The position numbers were made by a program, and so were the translations under genes. DNA of 64,000 bases from Pseudogemmobacter bohemicus. GTDB lineage: Bacteria; Pseudomonadota; Alphaproteobacteria; Rhodobacterales; Rhodobacteraceae. The stretch spans positions 274,460-338,459 of the forward strand of contig NZ_QNHG01000003.1 in the NCBI RefSeq assembly GCF_003290025.1. Direction: 5' to 3'. Positions 59,709 through 64,000 of this stretch are shown piece after piece (positions within the stretch are counted from its first letter, which is position 1; every line of letters starts with the position of its first letter). The notes under the pieces were generated by a model. That model was given only the letters and a program-made list of their open reading frames with translations, was not told where the DNA came from and searched no databases.

Positions 59709-60961
59709 GCGCGGCTTGCCATGTTCGGCTTGTCTGTTGCCGCGCGGGTGGCAATGCCCTGCATCAGGGCGACGGCTTGTGCCATATCCTGCAGGCTCAC
59801 CCATTCCAGCGGACCGTGGATTTCCTGCATGCCGGTGAAGAGGTTCGGGCAGGGGAGCCCAAGCTCGGTCAGGCGCGAGCCATCGGTGCCGCCCCGGATC
59901 GGCACCGAGACCGGATCGAGGCCGATACCCCGGGCGGCGTCACGGGCGAGGTCCACCGGGGTCATGTCATGCTCCAGCCAGTAGCGCATATTGCGGTATT
60001 GCGGGCTGATCCTGCAGGTGATTTCGGCGCGCGGCTCGCTCAGGGCAAGCGCCTTGCAGGCCTCGTTCAACAGGGTGCCTTTGGCAGCGAGCCCATCCAG
60101 TTCGAAATCGCGCAGGATGAGGCGGATCACCATTTCCGAGGAGCCGCCGGTCATCTCGACCGCATGGATAAAGCCCTCGCGGCCCTCGGTGACCTCGGGC
60201 TGCATGGTGGCTTGCGGCAGGAAGGAGATCAGTTTCGCGGCGAGATGGATCGCGTTGACCATCTTGCCTTTGGCCCAGCCGGGATGGATCGAGACGCCTT
60301 TGATCCGCACTTCGGCACCATCGGCCGAGAAGCTTTCATATTCGATCTCGCCGGGACTGGCGCCGTCGAAGGTGAAGGCGAAAGCGGCGCCGATGTCGGC
60401 GGGCAGGCGCGGATCGACGCCGCGGCCGATTTCCTCATCGGGGGTGAAGGCGATGCGGATCTCGGGATGGGCGGGTTTCTCTGAGATCAGGCGGCGGGCG
60501 GCGGCCATGATGATGGCGATACCCGCTTTGTCATCGGCGCCAAGCAGCGTGGTGCCGGAGGCGGTGACGATGTCATGGCCCTGACGGGTAGCGAGGCCGG
60601 CGGAGGTCCCGGGCGAGAGGATCAGGGCGGGATTGTCGGGGAAGGTGATCTCGCCGCCATTATAGCCCCGGATCACGCGCGGCTTCACGCCGGCGGCGTT
60701 GAATTGCGGCGCGGTATCCATATGGGCGAGGAAGGCGATGACCGGGCCGGGGGCGGTGGCGGGGATGGTGGCCAGCACGGCGCCATAATCGGTGACACGG
60801 ATGTCGGTTGCGCCGATCCCGGCCAGTTCGGTTTCCAGAAGCCGCGCCATGTTCAGCTGGATGGCCGTCGAGGGCTGCGAGGGGCTGGAGGGGTCGCTCT
60901 GGCTGTCGATGGCACAGTAGCGGATCAGGCGGGTTTCGAGCTCGGTGATCAGATCGGACAT
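59705..60961 (-). CDS. pepT: peptidase T (tripeptide aminopeptidase)
   Basis: 418 residues, M20 family. Zinc ligands are visible in FLAHMDTAPQF (His80, Asp82), GADDKAG and TPDEEIGRG (the catalytic Glu pair), and the segment FDGASPGEIEYESFSADG is characteristic of PepT. It releases the N-terminal residue of tripeptides in the cytoplasm. The ATG at 60961 opens MSDLITELETRL. Confidence 0.95.
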   Translation of the reverse strand: MSDLITELETRLIRYCAIDSQSDPSSPSQPSTAIQLNMARLLETELAGIGATDIRVTDYGAVLATIPATAPGPVIAFLAHMDTAPQFNAAGVKPRVIRGYNGGEITFPDNPALILSPGTSAGLATRQGHDIVTASGTTLLGADDKAGIAIIMAAARRLISEKPAHPEIRIAFTPDEEIGRGVDPRLPADIGAAFAFTFDGASPGEIEYESFSADGAEVRIKGVSIHPGWAKGKMVNAIHLAAKLISFLPQATMQPEVTEGREGFIHAVEMTGGSSEMVIRLILRDFELDGLAAKGTLLNEACKALALSEPRAEITCRISPQYRNMRYWLEHDMTPVDLARDAARGIGLDPVSVPIRGGTDGSRLTELGLPCPNLFTGMQEIHGPLEWVSLQDMAQAVALMQGIATRAATDKPNMASRA

Positions 60962-61022
60962 GACGGCGCTCTGGATGGCTGGCCGGGCTGGGGGCGCTGC
61001 CCCCGTCATGGCGGGGCCATGA

Positions 61023-61051
61023 CTCCCCCGGGATATTAAGGACAGATGAAA
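61023..61051. repeat. dispersed extragenic repeat, family B
   Basis: CCCCCGGGATATTAAGGACA and then GATGAAAG, between pepT and the small gene at 61055. Same unit as at 47815 and 58950. Confidence 0.65.
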
Positions 61052-61054
61052 GGG

Positions 61055-61216
61055 TCAGGGCTTTTTGCGGGCCTCAGAGGCAGCTTTCATGCGTTCCAGC
61101 AGGGCGGCCTTTTTATCGGTTGCGGATTTGTCTTTGGGGGCGCCACGGCGTGGCAGGTCCTGGGCGTGCTGGGTGTCTTTGGCGTTCTTGGGATTGCCGG
61201 ATTTGGAATAGTCCAT
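61055..61216 (-). CDS. 53-residue Lys-rich small protein
   Basis: MDYSKSGNPKNAKDTQHAQD begins a hydrophilic, strongly basic and Ala-rich protein with no membrane segment, ending AASEARKKP. AAGGAG lies about six bases before the ATG, a strong site, which supports real translation. Small Lys/Ala-rich proteins of this type are common in Rhodobacterales and have no assigned role. Confidence 0.65.
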   Translation of the reverse strand: MDYSKSGNPKNAKDTQHAQDLPRRGAPKDKSATDKKAALLERMKAASEARKKP

Positions 61217-61287
61217 GACGGGCTCCTTGGGTTTTCTGTGGCATGACGCAAAGGGCGCGGCGGGGCAAGGGGCCGGAGCGCCAGAGG

Positions 61288-61914
61288 TCATGGCGCGCGC
61301 GGGATCCTGAGGCCCAGCCGCACCGAGAGGATACGGATGAGGAAGGTGGCGGCGAGTGCGATGGCGGCCGTCGCCAGCGGCGGCCAGCCGGAGCGGTCGC
61401 CCAGCACCACCAGCACCGCGCCGATAATCGCGGCGACGGCGTAGATTTCCTCGCGCAGCACGCGGGGGATTTCGGTGACCAGCAGGTCGCGCACCACGCC
61501 GCCGCCCACTGCGCTCAGCACACCGATCATGCAGGCGCTTGCCGGATGCAATCCGAAGATCAGCGCCTTCTGGGTGCCGGCGATGGTAAAAGTGCCAAGG
61601 CCGAGCGCGTCGAGCAGCATCACCGGCCTGGAAGCGCGCTCGATCAGGCGGTGGAGGAAGAAGGCGGTGAGCCCGGCGGCGAAGGTGACGAGAAGATAGG
61701 ATGGGTCGCGCAGAACCGCTGCCGGCTGATCGCCGATGGCCATGTCGCGGATCGCGCCGCCGGCGGTGGCGGCGGCTGTGGCCAGCACGATTACCCCGAA
61801 AAGATCGAGTTGTCTTCGCACCGCCAGCATGCCGCCCGACAGGCCGAAGACGAAGGTTCCGGTCATATCGAGCCACCACAGGAGCGATGAGTAATCCGCT
61901 GCGACCCAGTCCAT
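61288..61914 (-). CDS. TRIC-type membrane protein (UPF0126 / YadS-like)
   Basis: 208 residues with seven hydrophobic helices in two homologous halves, each with a GGxxRD loop (TAGGAIRDMAIGD and AVGGGVVRDLLVTE). Bacterial TRIC proteins are trimeric cation channels; some members of this family have been proposed as glycine transporters. Inner membrane. Confidence 0.88.
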   Translation of the reverse strand: MDWVAADYSSLLWWLDMTGTFVFGLSGGMLAVRRQLDLFGVIVLATAAATAGGAIRDMAIGDQPAAVLRDPSYLLVTFAAGLTAFFLHRLIERASRPVMLLDALGLGTFTIAGTQKALIFGLHPASACMIGVLSAVGGGVVRDLLVTEIPRVLREEIYAVAAIIGAVLVVLGDRSGWPPLATAAIALAATFLIRILSVRLGLRIPRAP

Positions 61915-61961
61915 GTCTGCCTCCGCTTGCCGTCACGGCGATACTGGCCTGCCTGGCGCGC

Positions 61962-61995
61962 AAAGAAAAGCGCGCGCCCCCTGGAGGACGCGCGC
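61962..61995 (-). terminator. rho-independent terminator of mdh
   Basis: GCGCGCG/CGCGCGC stem (61970-61995, strengthened by inner C/G pairs) followed on the minus strand by TTTTCTTT. It lies 27 bp behind the mdh stop. Confidence 0.8.
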
Positions 61996-62021
61996 GGTGG
62001 AGTCACTGGTTAAAGAAAGGC

Positions 62022-63983
<1,962 letters not shown>

Positions 63984-64000
63984 AGGCTTTGTCGACGGCC

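Overview
The window looks like a chromosome segment of an alphaproteobacterium of the Rhodobacteraceae (Rhodobacter/Paracoccus-like). The evidence is high G+C with G/C-ending codons, the linked TCA block mdh - sucC - sucD - sucA - sucB - lpd, a monomeric NADP isocitrate dehydrogenase, an alphaproteobacterial-style phn (C-P lyase) cluster with a DUF1045 protein and two PhnE permeases, and intergenic repeats of one type scattered through the window. I cannot name the species.

Layout. 1-1636: a partial unknown reading frame, then an alkB-type alkane hydroxylase. 1774-13265: an unusual secreted-protease locus. It has two caspase-like (C14 family) exported proteins, a DegP-like serine protease with two PDZ repeats, a chymotrypsin-like S1A zymogen, and three paralogous exported proteins that share a two-cysteine C-terminal beta-domain. 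The DegP-like gene leads an operon with an OmpR-type response regulator and a histidine kinase. Three promoter regions of this locus carry the same near-palindrome, TGACAAA-N4-GTCATC, so the locus is probably one regulon, plausibly under its own two-component system. A divergent sigma-54 (rpoN) gene and a hydantoinase/oxoprolinase-type gene follow.

16829-25074: tRNA-Met with its own promoter and an AT-rich, gene-free stretch behind it, hemE with a YjiK-like gene, two small + strand genes, an FtsX-type ABC exporter pair, and the divergent esterase gene tesA whose start codon overlaps that of the ABC ATPase. 25131-37933: phosphonate uptake and C-P lyase (phnM, DUF1045, phnN, phnL, phnK, a 29-codon mini-gene, phnJ, phnI, phnH, phnG, the regulator phnF, a hexapeptide acetyltransferase, phnE2, phnE1, phnD, phnC). 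A Pho box precedes phnC, a HutC-type operator lies between phnF and phnG, and hairpins with T runs flank phnD.

38074-46362: an FAD-linked 2-hydroxyacid dehydrogenase, an RTX-type secreted protein, icd, a fumarylacetoacetate-hydrolase-family protein, a TauE/SafE permease, and a small copper-handling pair ending in a PCuAC chaperone. 46377-62984 (all minus): lpd back through sucB, sucA, sucD, sucC, a calcium-binding-like exported protein, a methyltransferase, pepT, two small genes and mdh. Several small exported proteins, some of them apparent paralogs, are embedded among the suc genes. 63147-63896 is a second TauE/SafE permease.

The most unusual content is the caspase/serine-protease/paralog locus with its shared operator. 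Secondary points of interest are the GTGATCAC repeats ahead of sucC and near icd, tightly coupled mini-ORFs in the phn and lpd operons, and a dispersed palindromic repeat family.
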